Shown here: positions 53,698 through 62,062 of the stretch, in pieces
How positions within the stretch are numbered: the stretch's first letter is position 1
How the letters are laid out: each line of letters opens with the position of its first letter
From: Peptococcaceae bacterium
GTDB lineage: Bacteria; Bacillota; Desulfotomaculia; Desulfotomaculales; Desulfocucumaceae
Direction of reading: 5' to 3'
DNA length: 64,000 nt
Assembly (NCBI GenBank): GCA_023512435.1
Contig: JAILZP010000006.1
Coordinates: 1 to 64,000, forward strand
Position numbers and translations under genes: made by a program
The notes under the pieces: model-generated
Databases searched by the model: none
Told to the model about the DNA's origin: nothing
The model's input: only the letters and a program-made list of their open reading frames with translations

Positions 53698-54369
53698 TTA
53701 CGTTCTTGACGCAAAAACGTGGTTTCCGATGCGGGCTATTACCGGAAGGGTTCTGATCCACTGGTCGGTGGCGGTTACAGGGTTGTAAAAGAACAGTGCC
53801 CCATTTGTGGGATCGTGTCCGGCTATTGCCTGTATGGCCGCACATATGGCAGTTTCGTCCGGCTCCAGGTTGATGCTGCCGTCTCCCACCGGAGAGAACT
53901 GATATACCCCTCTGTTCTCCTGCAGGATTACCTCCCTGATGGTCTTTGGAAATTCACTGCTCTCCAGCCTGTTTAAAATCACGGCGCCCACCGCCACCTG
54001 CCCGGTGAAGCTCTCACCCCGGGCCTCGGCGAATATGGCCCTGGCCAGAAGCATTATGTCCTCCCGGGTAAAGCCCCGCGAGACGGCCAGATCAAAATCC
54101 GGGGCGCGGCCGGGTATGATCAAAACCTGTTTTGGGTAAATTACCGTTGAGGACAGCCGGTTTGCCCTGATTAAAGCCTGCAGGGACACACCTGTCTTTT
54201 CCGCTATATTTGAAAGATTGTCACCCTCCCGGACAGTGTAAACGGAAATTTTTTCATTTCTGCCGGAAAATATGTCTCTATCTTCTCCGGCCGCCGCCCC
54301 CATTACCCCCCCGAAAATGGAAGCCAGCAGGGCAGCAACAAGGACGGCCCTGATTAGGTTAGTACTCAT
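53698..54369 (-). CDS. sleB: LysM-domain SleB-like cell wall hydrolase
   Basis: 223 residues: signal peptide to about residue 27 (RAVLVAALLASIFGGVMGAAA), one LysM peptidoglycan-binding domain at about 43-87 (YTVREGDNLSNIAEKTGVSL ... VIYPKQVLIIP), and a Hydrolase_2 catalytic domain from about 103 (MLLARAIFAEARGESFTGQVAVGAVILNRLES, catalytic Glu; DPTNGALFFYNPVTATDQW). AGGAGG lies directly before ATG. Together with the neighbouring sleB it gives two cortex hydrolases with different targeting. Confidence 0.93.
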   Translation of the reverse strand: MSTNLIRAVLVAALLASIFGGVMGAAAGEDRDIFSGRNEKISVYTVREGDNLSNIAEKTGVSLQALIRANRLSSTVIYPKQVLIIPGRAPDFDLAVSRGFTREDIMLLARAIFAEARGESFTGQVAVGAVILNRLESSEFPKTIREVILQENRGVYQFSPVGDGSINLEPDETAICAAIQAIAGHDPTNGALFFYNPVTATDQWIRTLPVIARIGNHVFASRT

Positions 54370-54477
54370 ATATCCTCCTTTCTACCCAATAATAAGTTTT
54401 TACATTATCTCGGCCGAAATATACAACCATATTTTACCAGGCTTGTTATATTTTATAAACATGAGAAGCTTTTTATA

Positions 54478-54507
54478 ACAAAAAAAATCCCCTTTAAGGG
54501 GATTATC
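54478..54507 (-). terminator. Intrinsic terminator of the cbi operon
   Basis: On the minus strand AATCCCC/GGGGATT with a 5-base loop and TTTTTTTT, 20 bases after the cbiC stop. Confidence 0.85.
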
Positions 54508-54523
54508 AATTCCCGATTCCCGC
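54507..54523. repeat. Short family A heptad remnant
   Basis: Two and a half CCCGATT-type units between the cbiC stop and its terminator. Confidence 0.5.
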
Positions 54524-54525
54524 CT

Positions 54526-55146
54526 TCACGCCATCAGCAGCAGGGCGTTGACGATGGAAGCCGCGATGGTGCTTCCGCCCCTGGTGCCCGGCATGGTGAT
54601 ATATTCAATACCGGTTCCCATGAGCATTTCCTTGGACTCGGCGGCCCCCACGAAGCCCACCGGCGTTCCCACCACCAGGGCCGGGCGGGCCTTTCCCTCC
54701 CTGATCAACCGGCAAAGGGTGAACAGGGCGGTGGGGGCGTTTCCCACCGCAATGATGCCGCCCTCGGCGGCCGGGGCGCCCCTTCTCATGGCCGCCATGG
54801 CCCTGGTCACGCCTTCCCGCCTGGACTCCCGGATCACCTCCGGGTCGCCGATCAGACAGAAGGCCCCGACCCCGAACTTTTCCATCCGGTGGGCAATGAG
54901 CCCGGCCTTCAGCATGTTCACGTCGCTCATGATCGGTTTTCCTTTTCTTATGGCGGCCAGTCCGGCCTCCACCGCCCCCGGGGACATCTTCACCAGCGAT
55001 ACGCAGCCCAGGTCGCCGGTGGTGTGAATCACCCTTTTGATGATCTCCCTCTCCGGGGCGGGAATGTTTTTTAACTCCGGAAGGCTGTCCTCTATGATGG
55101 CCATGCTCTTTTTCTCAATTTCCCCGGGATCCTTGATCATCTCCAA
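54526..55146 (-). CDS. cbiC: Precorrin-8X methylmutase
   Basis: Moves the methyl group from C11 to C12 to form cobyrinate. 206 residues with the catalytic His in IIKRVIHTTGDLGCVSLV (about residue 43) and the conserved segments SDVNMLKAGL, GNAPTALFTLCRLIREG and PVGFVGAAESKEML. Last gene of the cbi operon, 3 bases after cbiX. Confidence 0.96.
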   Translation of the reverse strand: MEMIKDPGEIEKKSMAIIEDSLPELKNIPAPEREIIKRVIHTTGDLGCVSLVKMSPGAVEAGLAAIRKGKPIMSDVNMLKAGLIAHRMEKFGVGAFCLIGDPEVIRESRREGVTRAMAAMRRGAPAAEGGIIAVGNAPTALFTLCRLIREGKARPALVVGTPVGFVGAAESKEMLMGTGIEYITMPGTRGGSTIAASIVNALLLMA

Positions 55147-55149
55147 TGC

Positions 55150-55515
55150 TCAGACAACCTCCCCTATCCGGTCAAGCAATATTTCGGCCAGCCTTCTGTC
55201 CGCGCCTATATTGCCGGTCATGTCCATCCGCACGTGGGGGTATTTTTTTCTTTCCTCATTGATGATTTCCGGAATGTCCTTTTTCATGTGCATACCCATG
55301 TACAGGAACAGCGGCACAACGATCACCCTGTCCATACCCGCCGAAACCGCTTCGGCCACCGCCGACGGGAGGTCGGGCTGGTTGAACTGCAACGAGGCCC
55401 CGGCCACGTAATCAAATTTTCCCCCGGATTTCACCTTTTCCACCAGATCGGCCAGCGTGGCCTGGGCATCCGGAAGCCTGCTGCCGTGGCTGAGAAGTAT
55501 TATTCCTGTTTTCAC
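55150..55515 (-). CDS. cbiX: Short sirohydrochlorin chelatase, CbiX type
   Basis: 121-residue single-domain (CbiX-S like) chelatase that inserts cobalt into sirohydrochlorin. It has LLSHGSRLPDAQATL with the metal-binding His near residue 10, and PLFLYMGMHMKKDIPE with the second His near residue 75. Because no separate sirohydrochlorin ferrochelatase is seen, it might also make siroheme for the Ahb route; that is inference. It lies between cbiJ and cbiC. Confidence 0.9.
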   Translation of the reverse strand: MKTGIILLSHGSRLPDAQATLADLVEKVKSGGKFDYVAGASLQFNQPDLPSAVAEAVSAGMDRVIVVPLFLYMGMHMKKDIPEIINEERKKYPHVRMDMTGNIGADRRLAEILLDRIGEVV

Positions 55516-55549
55516 CCGATCATCACCCCTCTTTTATCGGGATCCCTGA

Positions 55550-55617
55550 CCCCAATCCCTAATCTTTTTCAATTTCAACTTCCTTCCCCAATTCCCAATT
55601 CCTAATTCCCATTTCCT
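55550..55617. repeat. Family A heptad array between cbiX and cbiJ
   Basis: CCCAATC/CCTAATC units at 55550-55566 and CCCAATT/CCTAATT units at 55585-55617. The cbiJ stop TAG comes from an AATTAGG unit. Confidence 0.85.
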
Positions 55618-56390
55618 TCATTCATCAACTGTCTGAAATATTTCAGGGCCCGTTCCACCGCCTCTTCCACGGACCGGGCCGCGCCGGGCGGCTCGGGGGG
55701 CCTTTTGACCACCACCACCGGAAGGCCCAGTTTGGCCGCGGCTGAAATTTTTTCGGCCAGACCGCCTTCACGGCCGCTTTCCTTGGTGACCAAGACATCG
55801 GCCCGGTAGTGCCTCATCAGGGCCATGTTCATCTCTTCGCTGAAAGGCCCTTGAACGGCGGCCACGTCCGCGGGGCTGAACCCCATATCCAGAAGGCGCC
55901 TGATCACCCCGGGGTCGGGAATCACCCTGATCACGATCCTCCGGCCCCTATCCCGGGCTGTTTCTAAAAAAATCCCGGCCGTTTTGCTCCCGGCGGCCAG
56001 GAAGATGGTCCGGCCCAGTTCACAGGCCCTGCGGGCGGCCTCCTGGTAACTTTCCGCCGTCTCCACCATGGGCCCCCCGGGCACTTCCCCGCCGGGACGG
56101 GCATAGCGTATATATGGAATCCCGGCTTTTCCGCACGCCCCGGCGGCATTGCGGCTGACCTCCACGGCAAAAGGGTGCGAGGCGTCCACCAGCACCCTGA
56201 CCGTCCTGGATACAATGAGATCAAACATCTCCCGGGAGTCCAGGCGCCCCTGCACCACCGGGATCCCGTCCCGGGCCGCCAGGTCCGACCCGTACCCCGT
56301 GGCCGTACTGACCAGCACGGCCACTCCCTTACCGGCAATCTCCCGGGCAATGGCCCTGCCGTCCGAAGTGCCCCCAATCACCAGAATCAT
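55602..56390 (-). CDS. cbiJ: Precorrin-6A (cobalt-precorrin-6A) reductase
   Basis: Reduces the macrocycle of cobalt-precorrin-6A. 262 residues from ATG at 56390, which overlaps the cbiH stop as ATGA: ILVIGGTSDGRAIAREIAGKG, VDASHPFAVEVSRNAAGAC and VLVTKESGREGGLAEKISAA. The open frame upstream of 56390 is cbiH in another frame. The last residues NEGNGN and the stop are coded by a heptad array. Confidence 0.94.
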   Translation of the reverse strand: MILVIGGTSDGRAIAREIAGKGVAVLVSTATGYGSDLAARDGIPVVQGRLDSREMFDLIVSRTVRVLVDASHPFAVEVSRNAAGACGKAGIPYIRYARPGGEVPGGPMVETAESYQEAARRACELGRTIFLAAGSKTAGIFLETARDRGRRIVIRVIPDPGVIRRLLDMGFSPADVAAVQGPFSEEMNMALMRHYRADVLVTKESGREGGLAEKISAAAKLGLPVVVVKRPPEPPGAARSVEEAVERALKYFRQLMNEGNGN

Positions 56391-57109
56391 AGCCTGTATC
56401 CCCTGGGGGTCACCAGGAATCCACCCAGTTTCCTGGTGCCGCTGCTGCCCACAATCACCGTGCACAGCATGTCTATTTTAAAATCCAGCACATGGTCAAG
56501 GTCGGTGATAATGATTTCCTCGTCTTCCCGGTCGGCGTTGCGCACTATTCCCACCGGAGTGTTTCCGGGCCGGTATTTTTTTAAAATTTCCACGGCCCTG
56601 CGGATCTGGCCGGCACGCCTGTGACTGGCGGGGTTGTAGATGACCAGCACAAAGTCCCCCGCCCCGGCGGCCTCCAGGCGTTTTTCTATGACCTCCCAGG
56701 GAGTCAGCAGGTCGCTGAGGCTGATTACGGCGAAATCATGCATCAGGGGCGCCCCGATTTTGGCCGCGGCCGCCGTGGCCGATGTTATGCCGGGGATCAC
56801 CTCCACCTCCACCCGGCCCCACAGACCTTCCCTGTCCAGCATCTCCAGGATCAGCCCGGCCATCCCGTAAACCCCGGGGTCGCCGCTGGAAACAACGGCC
56901 ACGTCCTTCCCCGCCCGGGCCCTCTCTATGGCCGCGGCGCAGCGGTCCACCTCCCGGGTCATGCCTGTGCTGATCACTTCCCTGCCGGTCACCAGGTCCC
57001 CCAACAGTTCTATGTACGTCTTGTAGCCCGCCACCACCCGGGCCTCCTTTAAAGCCTTGAGCGCCCGGGGGCTGATCAGGTCAGCGGACCCGGGTCCGAT
57101 TCCCACCAC
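56387..57109 (-). CDS. cbiH: Cobalt-precorrin-3B C17-methyltransferase
   Basis: SAM-dependent methyltransferase that contracts the ring with CbiG. 240 residues from GTG at 57109 (VVGIGPGSADLISPRALKAL), with GAGGA 9 bases upstream; the much longer open frame is cbiG carry-over. It has the methylase loop VVSSGDPGVYGMAGLILEML, EVIPGITSATAAAAKIGAPL and FVLVIYNPASHRR. It overlaps the cbiG end by 34 bases. Confidence 0.94.
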   Translation of the reverse strand: MVGIGPGSADLISPRALKALKEARVVAGYKTYIELLGDLVTGREVISTGMTREVDRCAAAIERARAGKDVAVVSSGDPGVYGMAGLILEMLDREGLWGRVEVEVIPGITSATAAAAKIGAPLMHDFAVISLSDLLTPWEVIEKRLEAAGAGDFVLVIYNPASHRRAGQIRRAVEILKKYRPGNTPVGIVRNADREDEEIIITDLDHVLDFKIDMLCTVIVGSSGTRKLGGFLVTPRGYRL

Positions 57110-58164
57110 CCGGATTCTTCCTCGGCCAGCGCCACCGTTACCCCGTCGCCCTTCCTCTTTGGCGCCAGCAGCCTTCCTTTCGGGCACGCCAGCATTGCCG
57201 CCGGTTCGCATACTCCACCCACTCCCATTCTGTCCTTCACCCGGTTTGATTCCCGCAGGCCGAACCGTTCCATGGCCCCGTTCAATTCCCCGGTGCCGAA
57301 GCCCAGCAGCGGCACCCCCAGTTCCCTGGCCGCCTCCACCAGGCCCCTTTCCGACGTCCTGGCCCCGATGGTGGCCAGCGCCCTCAGGCACAAGGAACTG
57401 CGCCCGGCCGATTCCAGGGCCCTGTTTATTTCATCCAGGATCCCGGCTTTTTCCACGCCCCGCTTGCAGCCCACCCCGGCCACCAGGTTGCGGGGACGCA
57501 GCAGCAGGGTCTTTTCGCCGGTCCGGGCCTGGGCCCGGCCGGTCACCAGCACCCTCCAGCCGGAAATGTCATCCCCCGCTTCGGCCCATGGCCTCACCGC
57601 CAGGGATTCGCTTTCCGGAATGGGAAGGCAGTGCTCCGTGTAAATGACAACCCTTTCTCCCCGGGCCAGGGCGGCATTAACCTTTTTCACGGCGGAAAAA
57701 GGTTCCGGGGCCAGTTGAAAATCCCTGGCCAGCACGTCCACCGCCGGGACCCCTCCGGCATCGGTGGCGGTGGTAATCACCGCCGTACACCCGGTCTTTC
57801 CGGCGATCATGCGGGCCAGGTCGTTGGCCCCGCCCACGTGGCCGCTCAGGACGCTGATGGCGAAACCGCCCCCCTCGTCCATGACCACCACCGCCGGGTC
57901 GGTTCTCTTGTCCCTGACATGGGGGGCAATGGTCCTGACCACAATCCCCAGGGCCATGATCATCACCAGCCCCCGGTAGCCGGCAAAAAAGTCCCCCATA
58001 ACCAGGCCCAGCGGCCCGTCCAGGGGTGCCGCGCCGTCAATCTCCCGGGCCAGTTCCGGCAGGGTAAAAACTGACACCTCGTGGCCCTCGGACCGCAGCG
58101 CTCCGGCCACTTTCAGCCCCAGCCGGGTTCCCTTCCCGGTGACGGCCACCACAGCCACCTTCAT
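57076..58164 (-). CDS. cbiG: Cobalt-precorrin-5A hydrolase CbiG
   Basis: Opens the delta-lactone and releases acetaldehyde during ring contraction. 362 residues: N-terminal domain VAVVAVTGKGTRLGLKVAGAL, middle DEGGGFAISVLSGHVGGANDLAR (about residue 100), and a C-terminal CobE-like domain VAGVGCKRGVEKAGI ... FGTGELNGAMERFGL. Overlaps cbiF by 4 bases. Confidence 0.95.
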   Translation of the reverse strand: MKVAVVAVTGKGTRLGLKVAGALRSEGHEVSVFTLPELAREIDGAAPLDGPLGLVMGDFFAGYRGLVMIMALGIVVRTIAPHVRDKRTDPAVVVMDEGGGFAISVLSGHVGGANDLARMIAGKTGCTAVITTATDAGGVPAVDVLARDFQLAPEPFSAVKKVNAALARGERVVIYTEHCLPIPESESLAVRPWAEAGDDISGWRVLVTGRAQARTGEKTLLLRPRNLVAGVGCKRGVEKAGILDEINRALESAGRSSLCLRALATIGARTSERGLVEAARELGVPLLGFGTGELNGAMERFGLRESNRVKDRMGVGGVCEPAAMLACPKGRLLAPKRKGDGVTVALAEEESGWWESDPGPLT

Positions 58165-58916
58165 TCCGCCCGCCCCCTGAATCCGTGGGAAAAGTCAGGG
58201 TCATAAAGCCTCGACCGCCGGTAGTCCCTGACGAAGACGTCCCCCACCAGGATCAGGGCCTGACGGGTTATCCCGGCCTCTTTTACCAGTTTCCCTATAT
58301 TTTCAAGGGTCCCCCTGATTACCCTCTGGTCGGGCCAGGAGGCCTTTTCCACCACCACCACGCCGGTGCCGGGGCCGTATCCGCCCTGCAGCAGTTCGGC
58401 CGTCACCCGGTCGATCTGGTTCACACTGAGGAAAATGCACATGGTGCAGCCGTGCCTGGCCAGGTCCCGCAAGTTTTCCGCCCCGGGCACAGGCGTCCTG
58501 CCCTCCAGCCTGGTCATGATCACCGTCTGGGTAACCCCCGGCAGGGTCAGCTCCCGGGGAATGGCGGCCGCCGCGGCGAAAACCGAGCTGACGCCGGGCA
58601 CCACCTCAAATGGAATGCCCTTTTCGGCCAGGGCGTCCATCTGTTCCTGGATCGCCCCGTAAATGGAAGGGTCCCCGGTATGCACCCGGGCCACCTTTTT
58701 GCCTTCCCGCCAGGCCCTGAACATTACCTCCAGCACTTCCTCCAGGCTCATGCCGGAGCTGTCGTATACTTCCGCGCCGGGCTTGCAGCCGTCCAGGACC
58801 GCCCGGTTGACCAGTGAGCCGGCGTAAATTACCACGTCAGCCCCGGCTATGATCCTGGCCCCCTTGACCGTGATCAGTTCCGGGTCCCCGGGCCCCGCCC
58901 CGATAAAGTGGATCAT
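58161..58916 (-). CDS. cbiF: Cobalt-precorrin-4 C11-methyltransferase
   Basis: 251-residue methyltransferase: start MIHFIGAGPGDPELITVKGARI, VARVHTGDPSIYGAIQEQMDAL (about residue 78), and FEVVPGVSSVFAAAAAIPRELTLP. Overlaps cbiL by 4 bases (ATGA) and cbiG likewise. Confidence 0.96.
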   Translation of the reverse strand: MIHFIGAGPGDPELITVKGARIIAGADVVIYAGSLVNRAVLDGCKPGAEVYDSSGMSLEEVLEVMFRAWREGKKVARVHTGDPSIYGAIQEQMDALAEKGIPFEVVPGVSSVFAAAAAIPRELTLPGVTQTVIMTRLEGRTPVPGAENLRDLARHGCTMCIFLSVNQIDRVTAELLQGGYGPGTGVVVVEKASWPDQRVIRGTLENIGKLVKEAGITRQALILVGDVFVRDYRRSRLYDPDFSHGFRGRAE

Positions 58917-59662
58917 CCGGTCAGCCCCCCTGTCTCCCCGCCGGTGTTTCCGGAGAATCCCCTTTTCTTTATAATCAACAGGGACATGTAATCCAGCCGC
59001 CTCCCCTTAAGGCTGTCCAGGTCCGCGGTCACATACTGGTCGCCGTACCCGCAGCGGCTGAAGTAAACCGCCCTGTTCTTCATCCCCAGTTTTTCCAGGA
59101 GTTCCGCCACCTCTTCAACCTTTTTGTTTACCTTCATCAGCACCACGTTGTCAAACCTTTTCAACACGTCCTCCAGTTGGTCCAGCCCGTAAACCGCCGG
59201 AAGCACCGCCAGGGACTCCTCCCCCTCGGCCAGGGGCACCCCCGACAGGGAGGCGCAGGCCGACATGGCCGTCACGCCCGGCACGGTCTCGACCTCCAGG
59301 TCCGGGTGACAGGACCTCAGGTGCCTCAGGACGTAACCGAAGGTGCTGTAAAACATCGGGTCCCCGATGGTCACAAAGGCCACCCTGTGCCCCCGGCGCA
59401 CCTTCCGGGCCACCTCCTCCCCGGCCGCGGCCCAGCTTTCCTCCAGCACCGTTCTCTCCCTGGACATGGGGAAGGACAGTTCCAGGCGCTGGTATTTTTT
59501 CCCGGTAAGCCCGGTGACCACCTGCAGGGCCAGGCTGTCCCTGTCCGACGAAGACCTGGGCACGCACAGCGTATCAACTTCTTCCAGAATACGAAAGGCC
59601 TTTAAGGTTATCAGGCCGGGATCCCCGGGCCCGACCCCCAGGCCGTAAAATTTACCCGCCAA
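58913..59662 (-). CDS. cbiL: Cobalt-precorrin-2 C20-methyltransferase
   Basis: 249-residue methyltransferase: FYGLGVGPGDPGLITLKAFR, VAFVTIGDPMFYSTFGYVLRHL (about residue 90), and VETVPGVTAMSACASLSGVPLAEG. First methylation after cobalt insertion. Overlaps cbiT by 11 bases. Confidence 0.96.
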   Translation of the reverse strand: MAGKFYGLGVGPGDPGLITLKAFRILEEVDTLCVPRSSSDRDSLALQVVTGLTGKKYQRLELSFPMSRERTVLEESWAAAGEEVARKVRRGHRVAFVTIGDPMFYSTFGYVLRHLRSCHPDLEVETVPGVTAMSACASLSGVPLAEGEESLAVLPAVYGLDQLEDVLKRFDNVVLMKVNKKVEEVAELLEKLGMKNRAVYFSRCGYGDQYVTADLDSLKGRRLDYMSLLIIKKRGFSGNTGGETGGLTG

Positions 59663-60257
59663 GGTCTTCCCCCCGTTCCCACGCGGATATGACGTAAACC
59701 GGGTTGCCGGCCTTCATCAGCCGGCTGGAACCCATCTTCACCGACCTGTTCACCGAGACCTGCACCACCTCGGTCTGCCACCGGTCCCCGAAAAAATCAA
59801 GGGCTCCGGCCAGGGTTTCCAGGGTCACCGCGTTGACCACCACCCTGCCCGCCGGAAGTATTCTTTTTTCCACAACCTCCAGAATGTCCCCCAGCCTCCC
59901 CCCGGATCCGCCGATGATTACCCGGTTCGGACGGGGCAGCGGAACCAGGGCCTCCGGTGCCTCGCCCTCCACCACCTGGACACTGCCGGCACCGAAGCGG
60001 GCACTGTTTTCGCGGATCAGCCGGCACCCCCCGGCGGACCTTTCCACGGCCCAGAACTTGCCCCCCGGCGTCATCAGTGCGGCCTCCACCGCAATGGACC
60101 CGGTGCCGCTGCCCACGTCCCAGACCGTCATGCCCGGCCCGAGGCGGGCCTTGGAGAGGGTGATCACCCTGATTTCCTCCCTGGTCATGGGCACCGTGCC
60201 GCGCGAAAACAGTTCGTCGGGAATACCGGGAACGCTGAATTTCCACATTTCATTCAT
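59652..60257 (-). CDS. cbiT: Cobalt-precorrin-6B C15-methyltransferase/decarboxylase CbiT
   Basis: 201-residue class I methyltransferase. It starts KFSVPGIPDELFSRGTVPMTREEIRV, with the SAM motif VWDVGSGTGSIAVEAAL (about residue 45) and VIIGGSGGRLGDILE. It works with CbiE to methylate C5 and C15 and decarboxylate the C12 acetate. Its start overlaps the end of cbiE. Confidence 0.95.
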   Translation of the reverse strand: MNEMWKFSVPGIPDELFSRGTVPMTREEIRVITLSKARLGPGMTVWDVGSGTGSIAVEAALMTPGGKFWAVERSAGGCRLIRENSARFGAGSVQVVEGEAPEALVPLPRPNRVIIGGSGGRLGDILEVVEKRILPAGRVVVNAVTLETLAGALDFFGDRWQTEVVQVSVNRSVKMGSSRLMKAGNPVYVISAWERGEDLGG

Positions 60258-60873
60258 TGACCATCACCATCACGCAGTTGTGCCTTCCTTTATATTCATC
60301 CGGAAAAGGCTCCCCCGGCCGGAGCCGGACCACGGCCTCCCCCGGGAGGCTTAAGTCGAAGCACAGGTAAAACATCTTGCCGGCCTTCCCCCGGCCTAAC
60401 AGTTCATATATTTTTTCCGGCGGGTTTTTCGTGCCCGTGAGGACAACCACCTTGTCCATTCCTTCGGCCAGTTCGGCCAGTTTTTCCGCCGGCCGCCCGT
60501 GGGCGCTGAGGATTACGGCGTCGTCCCAGGGCATGGACAGCCTGGCGAAGGCCAGTTGCACCGAGCTCAGGCCGGGGATGACCTCGATCTCCCAGGGGTC
60601 GAAGTGCTTCCGAAGGTACTTCAAAATACCGTACAGACCCGGGTCCCCGGAAGCCAGCACGGCCACTCCGCTTTCCCGCCTGTTCCTGATTAATTCCAGC
60701 ATTTCACGGAAATTGTCGGTCAGCACCAGCTTTTCCTGGTCGTCTCCGGCAAAGCTGTCCAGGTGCCTTTTCCCGCCTATAAGCACCTTGGCCTCCCGCA
60801 GGGCGGCTGCGGCCGCCGGGGTGAGGTGCGCGGCGCCTCCGGGGCCCACCCCGATCACCTTAATCTTTTGCAT
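60250..60873 (-). CDS. cbiE: Cobalt-precorrin-7 C5-methyltransferase CbiE
   Basis: 207-residue methyltransferase: KIKVIGVGPGGAAHLTPAAAAAL, VAVLASGDPGLYGILKYLRK (about residue 70), and EVIPGLSSVQLAFARLSMPWDD. Overlaps cbiD by 19 bases and cbiT by 8. Separate cbiE and cbiT, as here, is the usual anaerobic layout. Confidence 0.95.
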   Translation of the reverse strand: MQKIKVIGVGPGGAAHLTPAAAAALREAKVLIGGKRHLDSFAGDDQEKLVLTDNFREMLELIRNRRESGVAVLASGDPGLYGILKYLRKHFDPWEIEVIPGLSSVQLAFARLSMPWDDAVILSAHGRPAEKLAELAEGMDKVVVLTGTKNPPEKIYELLGRGKAGKMFYLCFDLSLPGEAVVRLRPGEPFPDEYKGRHNCVMVMVNE

Positions 60874-61970
60874 CCCATTAGTCTCCCCAATTCCTCCGCC
60901 GCCCCGTCCATCCCCAGAATGCCGCCGTCCCGGGCGGTGATGACGGTGGCCACCCGGATCCTGCCCCAGACATGATCCTGCGCCCTGCGGCTGGCCACGG
61001 CGGCGATATGGTCAAAAACCCCGTCCAGGCCGGATTCCCTGACCAGGTCCACCGCGCCCTCCAGGGTGTTAATATTCAATATCCGGGCCACCAATTCCTT
61101 TTTTGCCCCGTGCAGGGCCGCGTATGCGGCCAGGATTTCCCTCCGCCCGTCGGCCACCCGGCTGTGGGTGTTGAAAATCCCCCCGGCCACCTTGGCAATT
61201 TTGCCTATCTGGCCCCACAGGATGACCGACTCGATCATGTTCTCCACGCACCTCTCAAGCATGAACCCCACATAGTTGCTCATCTCGATGACCGCATCCG
61301 GATGAAATCCGTAGTCCTCCACGGCCTGCCGGTATCCGGATCCGCCGGGGGTGAGCACCACCCGCCTGAGGCCAAGGGCGGCGGCCTTCCTGACAAACGG
61401 CACCAGGGAATCCTTCAGTGCCTCCACGGACATGGGGCGCACTATGCCCGTGGTGCCCAGGATCGATATGCCCCCTACAATGCCCAGGCGTTGGTTCAGG
61501 GTGCGCTTTGCGGCTTCCCTCCCTCCCGGCACGCTGATGGTGACGGTCACTCCGGTTCCCGGGGGAATCAACGGTTCCACCGCCTCCCTGATCATCCTGG
61601 CCGGCACCGGGTTTATCGCCGGCCGGCCCACCGGCACCGGAAGCCCGGGGACGGTGACGGTGCCTACACCTTCCCCGCCCCTGATGGTAAAGCCGCCCCC
61701 GGAAATGCCCAGATCGGCCACAATTTCCAGGCCGTTGGTGACATCGGGGTCATCCCCGCCGTCCTTGACCACCACCGCCCTGGCGCCGCATTCCGTGAAA
61801 CCGGCCGTTTTCACCGGCACCTCGATCTTAACTCCCTGGGGGTTCACCACGGTCACCCGTTCATGTTTTTCTCCCGTAAACAGAAGAAGCGCCGCCGCCC
61901 GGGCCGCCGCGGCTGCCGACGCCCCGGTGCTCACCCCGCAGCGCAGTTCTTTCTTTTCTTTTTCTTTCAT
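60855..61970 (-). CDS. cbiD: Cobalt-precorrin-5B C1-methyltransferase CbiD
   Basis: 371 residues from ATG at 61970 (MKEKEKKELRCGVSTGASAA), the family start. The open frame continues 18 codons upstream into a heptad array coding GIGNRGLGIGDWRLR. The ribosome site (GGAG, 7 bases upstream) is itself part of a heptad unit. Motifs VTISVPGGREAAKRTLN and GGISILGTTGIVRPMS are intact. First gene of the operon; no cobalamin riboswitch is visible in the short upstream gap. Confidence 0.95.
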   Translation of the reverse strand: MKEKEKKELRCGVSTGASAAAAARAAALLLFTGEKHERVTVVNPQGVKIEVPVKTAGFTECGARAVVVKDGGDDPDVTNGLEIVADLGISGGGFTIRGGEGVGTVTVPGLPVPVGRPAINPVPARMIREAVEPLIPPGTGVTVTISVPGGREAAKRTLNQRLGIVGGISILGTTGIVRPMSVEALKDSLVPFVRKAAALGLRRVVLTPGGSGYRQAVEDYGFHPDAVIEMSNYVGFMLERCVENMIESVILWGQIGKIAKVAGGIFNTHSRVADGRREILAAYAALHGAKKELVARILNINTLEGAVDLVRESGLDGVFDHIAAVASRRAQDHVWGRIRVATVITARDGGILGMDGAAEELGRLMGCKRLR

Positions 61971-62030
61971 CCTCAATCTCCAATCCCCAATCCCTAATCC
62001 CCGGTTCCCGATTCCCGCCCCCAAATTTCA
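61971..62030. repeat. Family A heptad array at the start of cbiD
   Basis: Eight units (CTCCAAT, CCCAATC, CCTAATC, CCCGATT and similar). Read on the minus strand the last unit provides the cbiD Shine-Dalgarno. Confidence 0.9.
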
Positions 62031-62062
62031 GCTCAAAATTAAAGAGCCGGACTTGCCGGCTG

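Noticed and set aside
62025-62062. Cobalamin riboswitch upstream of cbiD
   Set aside because: The gap is under 40 bases and holds only heptad units; no B12-box-like sequence seen there or before dnaD.
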